Assembly: GCF_045063725.1 (NCBI RefSeq)
Contig: NZ_CP173695.1
Length of the DNA stretch: 64,000 bases
Direction: 5' to 3' (one strand)
DNA from: Sellimonas catena
Lineage (GTDB): Bacteria > Bacillota > Clostridia > Lachnospirales > Lachnospiraceae
The position numbers were made by a program, and so were the translations under genes. Positions within the stretch are counted from its first letter, which is position 1. Every line of letters starts with the position of its first letter. The notes beneath the pieces were generated by a model, which saw only the letters and a program-made list of their open reading frames with translations, had not been told where the DNA came from and did not search any database. Shown here one piece after another: positions 51,041-58,596 of this stretch.

Positions 51041-51396
51041 ACCATGACACCGGAGATATCCAGTATGTCAACGTCAGAAACAACGGAGCAATCCTGGAGC
51101 TCCCGGCTGATTCCGCAGTTGAAGTTGCATGCCGTATCACAGCGGACGGACCAAAACCGCTTGCAACCGGGGAACTGAAAGTTTCCATCAGCGGTTATGT
51201 GCATATGATTAAAGCGTTCGAACGCATGACGATTGAAGCCGCCGTAAAAGGTGACCGGAACCTTGCTGTTGCTGCCCTGAACTTAAATCCGCTCTGTCCG
51301 AGTGATGAACTCGCAAATATCGTTGTGGATGAACTTCTGGAGGCACACAAAGAATATCTTCCGCAGTTTTTCAAAAACCAGACATCTTTTCGATAA
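51031..51396 (+). pseudogene. C-terminal remnant of a GH4 glycosidase
   Basis: About 120 residues match the C-terminal part of family 4 glycosidases (6-phospho-alpha/beta-glucosidase or alpha-galactosidase type): VNVRNNGAILELPADSAVEV, the KGDRNLAVAALNLNPLCPSDELA segment and the C-terminal ELLEAHKEYLPQF. The NAD-binding N-terminal domain and catalytic Cys/His metal site are missing. The frame runs back to 50983, but that part is antisense to another remnant. It cannot be active. Confidence 0.85.
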
Positions 51397-51410
51397 ATAC
51401 CTTTTCATCG

Positions 51411-51447
51411 AAATATGCCGCCTCAAAACATCTGAGGCGGCATATTT
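51411..51447. terminator. Bidirectional terminator
   Basis: A 15-bp perfect stem, AAATATGCCGCCTCA (51411-51425) with TGAGGCGGCATATTT (51433-51447), separates the GH4 remnant and the MATE gene. The MATE stop codon is within it. Confidence 0.9.
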
Positions 51448-52736
51448 CTTTGATCTTCATGCTGCTTCATCAGCAGCGCGAGACATGCGGACAGCACTCT
51501 TGCAAATACTGTGCTCCACCAGATCATGATCTGCCCTCCCAGCAGCGGCGGAAGAATCAGCATCAGTACAAGCATCAGCGCCGGCTCCATAAACGTCAGC
51601 ACATAAGACATTCCCGTCTTTTCCGTTGCATAAAAATAAGCCGTGGTAATCCGGCTGACCGCCACAAACGGGACCGAAACAAGAAAGACCGGCATAATCT
51701 TCGCAATCTCCTGGTTTACTTCCCGGGAAGATCCAAACATATTTCCAACACTCCCCCTGACAGCAAACATGACCACACAGCCTGCCAGCGCCAGCAGCAT
51801 GGCAAATCCGTAGGCGTATCTCCGCATCTTTTTCATCTTTTCCCTGTTTCCTTCTCCATAATAACGGCTGAACAATGGCTGGCTTCCGTCACCGACTCCC
51901 TGTAAAATCAGATAAATAATACAGATGATATAGGCGATACAGGCATACACTGCCACTGCTTCGTCCCCGCCATAATGGATGGAAAACCGGTTTATGATGA
52001 TCAGAGAAATATTCGGCGTCATGGAAAGTCCGAACGGGGCAATCCCGATTTTCACTATGGCTGCGGCTGCAGACCCTGCACCTGAACGGGATATTTTTAC
52101 CGTAAGCTTCTTCTTCCGGATCAGGTAGATCAACGCAATCAGCATCGTCACTCCCTGACTTATGACGGTCGCAAGCGCCGCCCCTGTGATGCCTCCATTC
52201 CAAACCCATACAAGAAGATAATCCAGTACAATATTGCTTCCGAATCCTGCAATCATGGAAATCATCGCATAGAACGGTCCTCCATGATTTCGGATAAACG
52301 GTACCAGCCCCGTACCAAGCACCTGAAAAGCCGCTCCCAGTGCAATGACAGAAATATAGTCCTCACCAAGTCTTAACAGTTCCCCCTGCGCACCCAGAAG
52401 CCTGAGAAGCGGCGTTGTCAGCAGAAATGTCAGGGCCGTCAGAAGGATACTTCCCAGAATCAGCATCCAAAGCGCACAGGCACTGAACTCACGCGCACGT
52501 TTTTCTTTCTTTTCCGCCATATAGATCGAATAATACACCGCACCGCCCATGCCGATCCCTGTTCCGGACGCCTGAATAACTGCCACGATCGGATAGGCCA
52601 CATTAATGGCCGAAAGTCCCATATCACCGATACTGTTCCCGACAAAAAAGCCGTCCACGATAGAATAGACGCCGGACAGGGCAAAGGACAGTACCGCCGG
52701 AATGACATACTTGAGAAAAACTCTTCTATCGCTCAT
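51423..52736 (-). CDS. MATE family multidrug efflux transporter
   Basis: This 437-residue membrane protein has twelve predicted helices in two halves and exports cationic compounds using an ion gradient. Typical MATE segments are VIPAVLSFALSGVYSIVDGFFVGNSIGDMGLSAINVAYP (given by its ends VIPAVLS and INVAYP), ASGTGIGMGGAVYYS and LQGVGDGSQPLFSRYYGEGN. GAGGACAGG precedes the ATG, which lies within the end of the MarR gene (11-bp overlap). It is therefore co-translated with its likely regulator. Confidence 0.95.
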   Translation of the reverse strand: MSDRRVFLKYVIPAVLSFALSGVYSIVDGFFVGNSIGDMGLSAINVAYPIVAVIQASGTGIGMGGAVYYSIYMAEKKEKRAREFSACALWMLILGSILLTALTFLLTTPLLRLLGAQGELLRLGEDYISVIALGAAFQVLGTGLVPFIRNHGGPFYAMISMIAGFGSNIVLDYLLVWVWNGGITGAALATVISQGVTMLIALIYLIRKKKLTVKISRSGAGSAAAAIVKIGIAPFGLSMTPNISLIIINRFSIHYGGDEAVAVYACIAYIICIIYLILQGVGDGSQPLFSRYYGEGNREKMKKMRRYAYGFAMLLALAGCVVMFAVRGSVGNMFGSSREVNQEIAKIMPVFLVSVPFVAVSRITTAYFYATEKTGMSYVLTFMEPALMLVLMLILPPLLGGQIMIWWSTVFARVLSACLALLMKQHEDQRNMPPQMF

Positions 52737-53166
52737 GTTTCCTGTCCTCCTTCAACTTCCTTTCAAACATGAGATTAAACAGCTCCATCGTCTCACTGAT
52801 CTGCCGGATCCGTTCTATCCCGATTTTACGGTAAATCTCCTCCTCCGTATGAAGGAGCGGATCGATTTTCTCCCCGGCGTACCGTCTGCCGCTCTCTGTC
52901 AGATCCACCCATTTCTCTCTTCGATCCATCTCACTGGCTGTCAGCATCACCAGCTCCCTCTCTTTCAGATCATGGATCACAGTATTCACCGTCTGCTTCT
53001 GCAGCCCAAAATCCTCCCGGATCTGCTTCTGAGTCAGACGTCCCATGGTGTACAGGGAATACAGGACAATCATTTCCGGATAACCGATCCCCTCTCTGGC
53101 CGCCCACTGTACATAGAGCCCGTTCCCCTTTGCCCAGGCTGCGTAATACTGCGCATTGACATTCAT
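52726..53166 (-). CDS. MarR family transcriptional regulator
   Basis: This 146-residue repressor has a winged-helix domain: YPEMIVLYSLYTMGRLTQKQIREDFGLQKQTVNTVIHDLKERELV (given by its ends) with the recognition helix at LQKQTVNTVI, and a wing DRREKWVDLTESGR. The ATG at 53166 follows GGAGGGAATG; the frame is open to 53184. It precedes and overlaps the MATE gene and likely controls it. A palindrome overlaps its promoter. Confidence 0.93.
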   Translation of the reverse strand: MNVNAQYYAAWAKGNGLYVQWAAREGIGYPEMIVLYSLYTMGRLTQKQIREDFGLQKQTVNTVIHDLKERELVMLTASEMDRREKWVDLTESGRRYAGEKIDPLLHTEEEIYRKIGIERIRQISETMELFNLMFERKLKEDRKHER

Positions 53167-53217
53167 AGCATTCCCTCCGTTCAAAATATTTATTTTTAAT
53201 CATTCGTTTTTTATACC

Positions 53218-53267
53218 ATAATAGTATGTCCACAGACTATTATAAGAGTAAAAAAAGAGGATGTCAA
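53218..53267 (-). promoter_or_regulatory. Promoter and candidate MarR operator
   Basis: TTGACA (53262-53267) and TATAAT (53239-53244) are spaced by 17 bp on the minus strand. An inverted repeat with 8-bp arms, ATAATAGT (53218-53225) and ACTATTAT (53236-53243), overlaps the -10 box and start site. This placement suits repression by the MarR protein encoded next. Confidence 0.78.
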
Positions 53268-53276
53268 GAAACAATA

Positions 53277-53441
53277 TCACATCTCACTTCCTGTCCTCAA
53301 TCTTTGTCCTATGTGTGCGTGGTAAGGTGATTTTACATCCGAACTGGTGAATCCGAAGTACTCATCATATCGGGGATCTGAAATCGTGTGTACCTTCAAA
53401 TTGTTCAGTCCGGTAAAAATACTCTCTTTTGAAATACGCAT
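53277..53441 (-). pseudogene. Fragment of an AAA-ATPase-like/PD-(D/E)XK family gene
   Basis: On the minus strand the frame from 53441 reads MRISKESIFTGLNNLKVHT followed by ISDPRYDEYFGFTSSDVK. This matches the middle of the common gut-Clostridia AAA-ATPase-like proteins (PF09820 type, usually over 500 residues). Both ends are gone: similarity stops after about 38 residues, and upstream sequence is unrelated. It is an isolated remnant between the MarR promoter and a hairpin. Confidence 0.7.
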
Positions 53442-53468
53442 CCTGATAGGATTTGTTTCCTACGCACT

Positions 53469-53519
53469 ACAGGGGATGCTCCCCGGTTCTCCGTGAACCG
53501 TCCGGATGACATCCCCTGT
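53469..53519 (+). terminator. Strong hairpin of uncertain direction near nrdG 3' end
   Basis: ACAGGGGATG (53469-53478) pairs perfectly with CATCCCCTGT (53510-53519), and a small GGTT/AACC stem lies inside. T-rich sequence follows on the plus strand but not on the minus strand. It may still end nrdG transcripts, whose stop codon is 22 bp away. Confidence 0.6.
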
Positions 53520-53541
53520 TTTCTTTGTATTTTATCTTCTG

Positions 53542-54135
53542 TTATTTCCCGCTGACTTCCGGCGGAATTCCTACAGCATTCGGATTTTCCTTCACTTCCA
53601 CATGAACATATTCCGGCTGTTCCCAGAGAACCACGCTGCCTTTCTCCATAGACTTCTTCACATCGATCAGGCGCTGGTTTGCGGAACCCCGGAACAAAAG
53701 ATTGACCTGTTTTAACTCCTCCACAAATCTTCCATCCACAAGGACATCAATATACCGGAGCATTTCTTTTGTCTCTTCCCATTTCGGGAGCATGTCCGCA
53801 AGAATCTCTTTGTCAAAGACATACCCGGAATAGCACCAGATGGAGATCCCCGGGAACTTTTCTCTGACCCGTTTTAAAAACGGTGCCAGAACCTTCTGAT
53901 TTTCGTGCTCAAAAGGTTCCCCTCCAAGAAGGGTAAATCCGTGATAATAACTTTTTTCCAGCTCTTTCAAAATTTCGTCTTCTGTTTCTCCGGTAAAGGG
54001 ATTTCCATAATGGAAATCCCACGCCTCCTCATTAAAGCAGCCTTTACACCGGTGCGTGCATCCGCTGACAAAAAGGGATACTCTTACACCGGGTCCGTTT
54101 GCCACATCCCATTTTTTTATATCTGCATAATACAT
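53542..54135 (-). CDS. nrdG: Anaerobic ribonucleotide reductase activating protein
   Basis: NrdG is a radical-SAM enzyme that makes the glycyl radical on NrdD. The 197-residue protein has the NrdG-type cluster motif C-x3-C-x2-C (Cys26, Cys30, Cys33 in GCTHRCKGC), the FTLLGGEPFEHEN segment that binds SAM, and the IWCYSGY motif. It follows nrdD by 29 bp on the same strand. The 16-residue C-terminal tail (NPNAVGIPPEVSGK) is a little longer than usual. Confidence 0.96.
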   Translation of the reverse strand: MYYADIKKWDVANGPGVRVSLFVSGCTHRCKGCFNEEAWDFHYGNPFTGETEDEILKELEKSYYHGFTLLGGEPFEHENQKVLAPFLKRVREKFPGISIWCYSGYVFDKEILADMLPKWEETKEMLRYIDVLVDGRFVEELKQVNLLFRGSANQRLIDVKKSMEKGSVVLWEQPEYVHVEVKENPNAVGIPPEVSGK

Positions 54136-54164
54136 ACCGTAAATACTCCTTTACCGCCTGATTC

Positions 54165-56291
54165 TTACAGATGCATTACCCTGCTTTTAATCTCTTTTGT
54201 CTTTCCCGGATTCCAGAAATTTTCTCCCAGATATCCGCAGGTCCTTCTTGTGACATTCATCTTTGACTGATCTTTATTGTGGCAGACCGGACATTCCCAC
54301 TCATAATCATCATTGATCATGATTTCTCCATCGTATCCGCATTCCTGACAGTAGTCAGACTTCGTATTAAACTCTGCATACTGGATGTTGTCATAGATAA
54401 ACTTCACAACTTCCGCCACCGCTTCCAGATTATTATTCAGGTTCGGAATCTCTACATAAGAAATACATCCTCCGGTGCTGATTGTCTGGAACTGGCTTTC
54501 AAATGTAAATTTGTCGAACGCATCGATCTTTTCACGTACATCCACATGATAGGAGTTAGTATAGTATCCTTTGTCGGTCACATCTGTGATACTTCCGAAT
54601 TTTTTCTTGTCAATCTCGGCAAAACGGTAGCACAGACTCTCTGCCGGTGTTCCGTAAAGTCCGAATCCAAGTCCTGTTGTCTCTTTCCATGTATCGGTCG
54701 CGTTACGGAGCCTCTTCATCACCTTCAGAGCAAACTTCTGTCCTTCTTCTGTCGTCTGGCTTTCTCCTGTCACCAGTTTGGTCACTTCATAAAGTCCGAT
54801 ATATCCAAGGCTTAATGTAGAGTATCCTCCATGCAGATATTTGTCGATCTTTTCGCCTTTTTCCAGACGGGCGATCGCTCCGTACTGCCAGTGTACCGGG
54901 CTGACATCGGAACTTGTTCCTTCCAGCGCTTTATGACGGCACATCAGAGCCTCAAAGCAAAGGGAAAGCCTTTCATCGAGAATCTGCCAGAACTTCTCCT
55001 GGTCTCCTTCGGCCAGAATTCCGATCTGAGGAAGGTTAAGGCTGACAACGCCCTGATTGAAGCGTCCTTCCCATTTGTAATTTCCGTTCTCATCTTTCCA
55101 CGGTGAGAGGAAGGAGCGGCATCCCATCGGTGAGAATACATTTCCTTCGTAGTTTTCTTTCATCTTCTTCGCGGAAATATAGTCCGGATACATTCTCTTG
55201 GCAGAGCATTTCACTGCCAGTCTTGTCAGATCATCGTACTCGCCGCCACTTAAATTGTTATCTTCATTCAGAACATAGACAAGCTTCGGGAATGCAGGTG
55301 TCACATAGACGCCGGATTCATTTTTGATTCCCTCGATTCTCTGGCGCAGAATCTCCTGGATAATCATGGCATTTTCCTTTGCGTACGGATGGGACTTATC
55401 CGGGTTCAGGAACAAGGTCACGAACGGAGACTGTCCGTTTGTTGTCATCAATGTATTGATCTGATACTGGATCGTCTGTACACCGGATCTCAGCTCATCC
55501 TGAAGTCTGTCGTTGGCCAGCTGTTCCATCATCTCTTCGGAAATGATGCCTGTATATTTTTCTCTGTATTTTCTCATATATTTTTCATAGCTTCTGTGCA
55601 GATATTTTCCAAGATGACGGATATCGACAGACTGTCCGCCATACTGGCTGCTCGCAACAGACGCGATAATCTGCGTCATAACAGTACATGCGACATGGAA
55701 GCTTTTTGGAGACTCAATCAGTTTGCCGTTCATAACTGTGCCATTGTCCAGCATATCGCCGATATTGACCAGACAGCAGTTGAAAATCGGCTGAAGGAAG
55801 TAATCCATATCATGGAAATGGATCACACCGTCCTCATGAGCCTTTACAATCTTCTCCGGAAGAAGCACCCTCTTTGTCAGGTCCTTGGACACTTCTCCTG
55901 CAATATAATCTCTCTGGGTGGATGCCAGAGTGGAATTCTTGTTTGAATTCTCTGTCTTTAATTCAGAATTCTCTCCGCGAATCAGCCGGAGGATGGAATC
56001 GTCCGTTGTATTGGACTTTCTCACCATCGCTCTTGTGTAGCGGTAAATGATATATTTCTTGGCCAGATGATATTTTTCCTCTTCCATCAGCTTCTGCTCA
56101 ATGATATCCTGGATGTCCTCCACAGCCATACTCTCCAGCTTTCTGTTTTCGATGGACGCAACAATGTCGTAAATTTTTTCTTCGGAAATCCGGTCCTCTT
56201 TCTCCACCTCATTATTCGCTTTCTGTATTGCATGGACGATTTTGTTTCTGTCGTACTCAGCTTCCCGTCCGTCTCTTTTTATCACTTTCAT
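54165..56291 (-). CDS. nrdD: Anaerobic (class III) ribonucleoside-triphosphate reductase
   Basis: NrdD reduces ribonucleoside triphosphates to dNTPs without oxygen. The 708-residue protein has an N-terminal ATP-cone (about 1-90, KVIKRDGREAEYDRNKIVHAI in part) for allosteric control, active-site cysteine regions (FNCCLVN, SPMGCRSFL), a C-terminal zinc site with CQEC and CPVC, and the glycyl-radical motif RTCGYLG near residue 686. It forms an operon with nrdG. Two candidate NrdR boxes lie upstream, and nrdR itself is in the window. Confidence 0.97.
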   Translation of the reverse strand: MKVIKRDGREAEYDRNKIVHAIQKANNEVEKEDRISEEKIYDIVASIENRKLESMAVEDIQDIIEQKLMEEEKYHLAKKYIIYRYTRAMVRKSNTTDDSILRLIRGENSELKTENSNKNSTLASTQRDYIAGEVSKDLTKRVLLPEKIVKAHEDGVIHFHDMDYFLQPIFNCCLVNIGDMLDNGTVMNGKLIESPKSFHVACTVMTQIIASVASSQYGGQSVDIRHLGKYLHRSYEKYMRKYREKYTGIISEEMMEQLANDRLQDELRSGVQTIQYQINTLMTTNGQSPFVTLFLNPDKSHPYAKENAMIIQEILRQRIEGIKNESGVYVTPAFPKLVYVLNEDNNLSGGEYDDLTRLAVKCSAKRMYPDYISAKKMKENYEGNVFSPMGCRSFLSPWKDENGNYKWEGRFNQGVVSLNLPQIGILAEGDQEKFWQILDERLSLCFEALMCRHKALEGTSSDVSPVHWQYGAIARLEKGEKIDKYLHGGYSTLSLGYIGLYEVTKLVTGESQTTEEGQKFALKVMKRLRNATDTWKETTGLGFGLYGTPAESLCYRFAEIDKKKFGSITDVTDKGYYTNSYHVDVREKIDAFDKFTFESQFQTISTGGCISYVEIPNLNNNLEAVAEVVKFIYDNIQYAEFNTKSDYCQECGYDGEIMINDDYEWECPVCHNKDQSKMNVTRRTCGYLGENFWNPGKTKEIKSRVMHL

Positions 56292-56359
56292 ATCTTATAC
56301 CTCGCTGTATCAGTAAATTTCTCAAAGCTGCCTTTTTCATCTTTTCAGCAACAATCCAC

Positions 56360-56430
56360 ATTATAGCAGAGTGCATCCGTTTTTTCTACCATATCTTGTG
56401 ATTTTTCTATTATTCCACTATATATGGTAT
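56360..56430 (-). promoter_or_regulatory. nrdDG promoter with two candidate NrdR boxes
   Basis: On the minus strand a TATAAT -10 (56360-56365) is 17 bp from a weak TAGAAA -35 (56383-56388). Two 16-bp sites fit the NrdR box ACACWATATATWGTGT: box A 56386-56401 (11 of 16 positions, ending TTGTGA on the plus strand) and box B 56415-56430 (13 of 16, core CACTATATAT). They are 29 bp apart, close to three helical turns. Box A covers the -35 box. Confidence 0.7.
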
Positions 56431-56571
56431 TTCATACAATTTTCTAACTATTTCTTTTTCCCTGTAAAATCAAGGTCTGCGGCCCCTTTGAAGGTTGCAA
56501 TTTCCATGGAAAAATTATATAATTTCTGTATCACAGACACGAAACATCATAGAGAAATAGAGGTAATGCGT

Positions 56572-57507
56572 ATGAAAAAGAAAGTGGTTGTAGCATTGGG
56601 ACACCGGGCACTGGGAACGACTCTGCCGGAGCAGCAGGTTGCGGTCAAGCAAACGGCAAAGTCCGTCGCGGATCTTGTACAGGACGGCTATCAGGTTGTC
56701 ATCACACACAGCAATGCCCCTCAGCTTGGCATGATCCACACTGCCATGAACGAATTCGGCAAGAATCATCCGGACTATACACCGGCCCCGATGTCAGTCT
56801 GCTCTGCAATGACACAGGGATATATCGGTTTTGACCTTCAAAATGCCATCCGCGAGGAGCTTCTGACACGTGGAATCTACCGCACGGTCAGCACAGTACT
56901 GACCCAGGTAACGGTAGACCCGTACGATGAGGCGTTCTATACTCCTACCAAGGTACTCGGACGTTACATGTCCGCGGAAGATGCCGCCATTGAGCGTAAA
57001 AAAGGCAATTACGTTGTGGAGGAGCCCGGAAAAGGTTTCCGCCGTGTCGTATCTGCCCCGAATCCGGTAAAGATTGTAGAGATGGATGCGATCCGCACCC
57101 TCTCCGACGCAGATCAGGTAGTTATTGCCTGCGGCGGCGGCGGTATTCCGGTTCTGGAACAGGATCATCATCTGAAAGGTGCAAGCGCCGTAATTGAGAA
57201 GGACCTGACTGCCGGAAAGCTTGCGGAAGAACTCGGTGCCGATGCTCTGATCATTCTGACGAGCGTGGAAAAGGTATTTATCAACCGGGGAACTGACCAG
57301 GAAAAACAGCTTGGAGAAATTACGGTTTCCCAGGCAAAACAGTATATGGAAGAGGGACATTTCGGCATCTACAATATGCTTCCGAAATTCCGTGCTTCTG
57401 TCTCTTTCATCGAGAAGGGAGAAGGACGCCGTGCCTTTATCACCTGCCAGGAATCTCTCCGCGATGCTCTGAAAGGCCGCACCGGAACCGTGATCTGTCA
57501 GGATTAG
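56572..57507 (+). CDS. arcC: Carbamate kinase
   Basis: Carbamate kinase makes ATP from carbamoyl phosphate and ADP, usually the last step of arginine or purine/agmatine fermentation. The 311-residue protein shows the family pattern VVVALGHRALG at the start, VITHSNAPQLG, RRVVSAPNPVKIVE, VVIACGGGGIPV and the EKDLTAGKLAEELGADALIILT ATP-site region. The common GGNAL motif is GHRAL here. The ATG at 56572 is 8 bp after GAGG; an ATG at 56566 is too close. No arcA or arcB lies next to it. Confidence 0.94.
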   Translation: MKKKVVVALGHRALGTTLPEQQVAVKQTAKSVADLVQDGYQVVITHSNAPQLGMIHTAMNEFGKNHPDYTPAPMSVCSAMTQGYIGFDLQNAIREELLTRGIYRTVSTVLTQVTVDPYDEAFYTPTKVLGRYMSAEDAAIERKKGNYVVEEPGKGFRRVVSAPNPVKIVEMDAIRTLSDADQVVIACGGGGIPVLEQDHHLKGASAVIEKDLTAGKLAEELGADALIILTSVEKVFINRGTDQEKQLGEITVSQAKQYMEEGHFGIYNMLPKFRASVSFIEKGEGRRAFITCQESLRDALKGRTGTVICQD

Positions 57508-57551
57508 AAAATTCATCACGTAATCACGGACAGTTTTGTCCGTAAACTGCA

Positions 57552-57596
57552 ACAAGCCGGAAGGAATGCATTCTCTGCATTGCCCGTCCGGCTTGT
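57552..57596 (+). terminator. Convergent terminator hairpin after arcC
   Basis: ACAAGCCGGA (57552-57561) pairs perfectly with TCCGGCTTGT (57587-57596) with an inner AATGCA/TGCATT stem. A second hairpin, ACGGACA/TGTCCGT, lies just before at about 57525-57543. Confidence 0.75.
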
Positions 57597-57597
57597 A

Positions 57598-58185
57598 CTA
57601 TTTCGTTTTATTCTGTTTTTCTTCCGCTTCCCTGGCCAGGCGGATGATCCGTTCATCCAGATGATGTTCCGTAATATACCGGTACACACTCTTTGGAACC
57701 AGATGTGCCCATGGCTTTCCTTCAATAATAAGATGCCTCACTTCCGTTCCGGTCGTTCCTTTTTCTTCAAGCGGGCGGTTCCATAGAACTTCCACCTGAA
57801 GTCCCAGTCCGGTCAGTGTCCGGTACTTGTCCTCGCCCCATCCGTCGCAGATACTCATATAGTACACTGCATCTTTCGGCGCATACTGGAAAATCAGCTC
57901 CGGCGTATTGATCGGAAACGGAACAATCTCAAACTCTTCCCGCGGAACGTGAAACTCCAGCATTGCCTCACGAATCATTTCGTACCGTTCAAAATACGTA
58001 AACGGATTATTCTCCGGTCTGGAACGGTTTGTATCATGAATATTGGTTCTGATAAAACCTGCATCCGGATTGGATATTCCGATAATCAGTCTGTCGCACT
58101 GCTTTTTTGCCGCAAGCAGATACTCCATATGTTTCAGATGCAGGCATTGAAACCTGCCGTGGATTACTCCTGTTTTCTCTGCCAT
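57598..58185 (-). CDS. Nucleotidyltransferase, NMN adenylyltransferase-like (NadM type)
   Basis: This 195-residue protein has the cytidylyltransferase-like Rossmann fold. The ATP-binding motif is GVIHGRFQCLHLKHMEYL (HxxH as HLKH in place of the classical HxGH). The mid-region SNPDAGFIRTNIHDTNRSRPENNPFTYFERYEMI recalls NadM-type NMN adenylyltransferases (described by its ends). GTTGTEVRHLI gives the second ATP motif with Arg. It could supply NAD or act on another nucleotide. It stands alone on the minus strand. Confidence 0.85.
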   Translation of the reverse strand: MAEKTGVIHGRFQCLHLKHMEYLLAAKKQCDRLIIGISNPDAGFIRTNIHDTNRSRPENNPFTYFERYEMIREAMLEFHVPREEFEIVPFPINTPELIFQYAPKDAVYYMSICDGWGEDKYRTLTGLGLQVEVLWNRPLEEKGTTGTEVRHLIIEGKPWAHLVPKSVYRYITEHHLDERIIRLAREAEEKQNKTK

Positions 58186-58255
58186 CTTTCAAACTTCCTT
58201 TACGCTCATTTCACATCTTTTTTACTATATCACAGCTTTCCGAAAAGTAAAGCCT

Positions 58256-58504
58256 TTAGTTTGCTTTTTCGTTGATCCAGTCTGTAATCTGACACAGTCC
58301 TTCGTCATCTGCGGAAAACACTTTTCTTTCGATCTCTTCTTCCGGCGTCACATCATAACAGTACGGCTCCTTCCATACCGCCGCCTCCAGTGTATCGTCC
58401 TTTTTGTTCCAGGCGATCCGGAATCGAAGATCCGGTTTGGTACTTCCGTAATACACAGCTTTTTTATAATATGCGATTCCATACAAATCTTCCCGTTTTA
58501 CCAT
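58256..58504 (-). CDS. Small protein of unknown function
   Basis: This 82-residue protein begins MVKREDLYGIAYYKKAVYYGS and is mixed in charge, with no membrane segment, signal or known motif. The ATG at 58504 follows AAAGGGAG; the frame is open to 58561 without support. It is transcribed divergently from the histidine kinase gene and about 70 bp upstream of the NadM-like gene. I do not recognise the family. Confidence 0.65.
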   Translation of the reverse strand: MVKREDLYGIAYYKKAVYYGSTKPDLRFRIAWNKKDDTLEAAVWKEPYCYDVTPEEEIERKVFSADDEGLCQITDWINEKAN

Positions 58505-58554
58505 GTTCTTTTCTCCCTTTTTATGATAGAATATTTTCATGCCAATCATTGATC

Positions 58555-58570
58555 CTGTCAATTATGACAG
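58555..58570. promoter_or_regulatory. Palindrome upstream of the GlnK/GlnL-type genes
   Basis: CTGTCA-4-TGACAG (58555-58570) is a perfect inverted repeat, 27 bp before the kinase start. It is a candidate operator, perhaps for the response regulator encoded there. No good promoter boxes were found around it. Confidence 0.5.
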
Positions 58571-58596
58571 AATAACGAAACGGAGGAAAAGCATCA

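Noticed and set aside
50947..51204. The full 85-codon minus-strand frame as a real gene
   Set aside because: Its first half is antisense to the GH4 remnant; only the last 30 or so codons look native, so it is recorded as a remnant.
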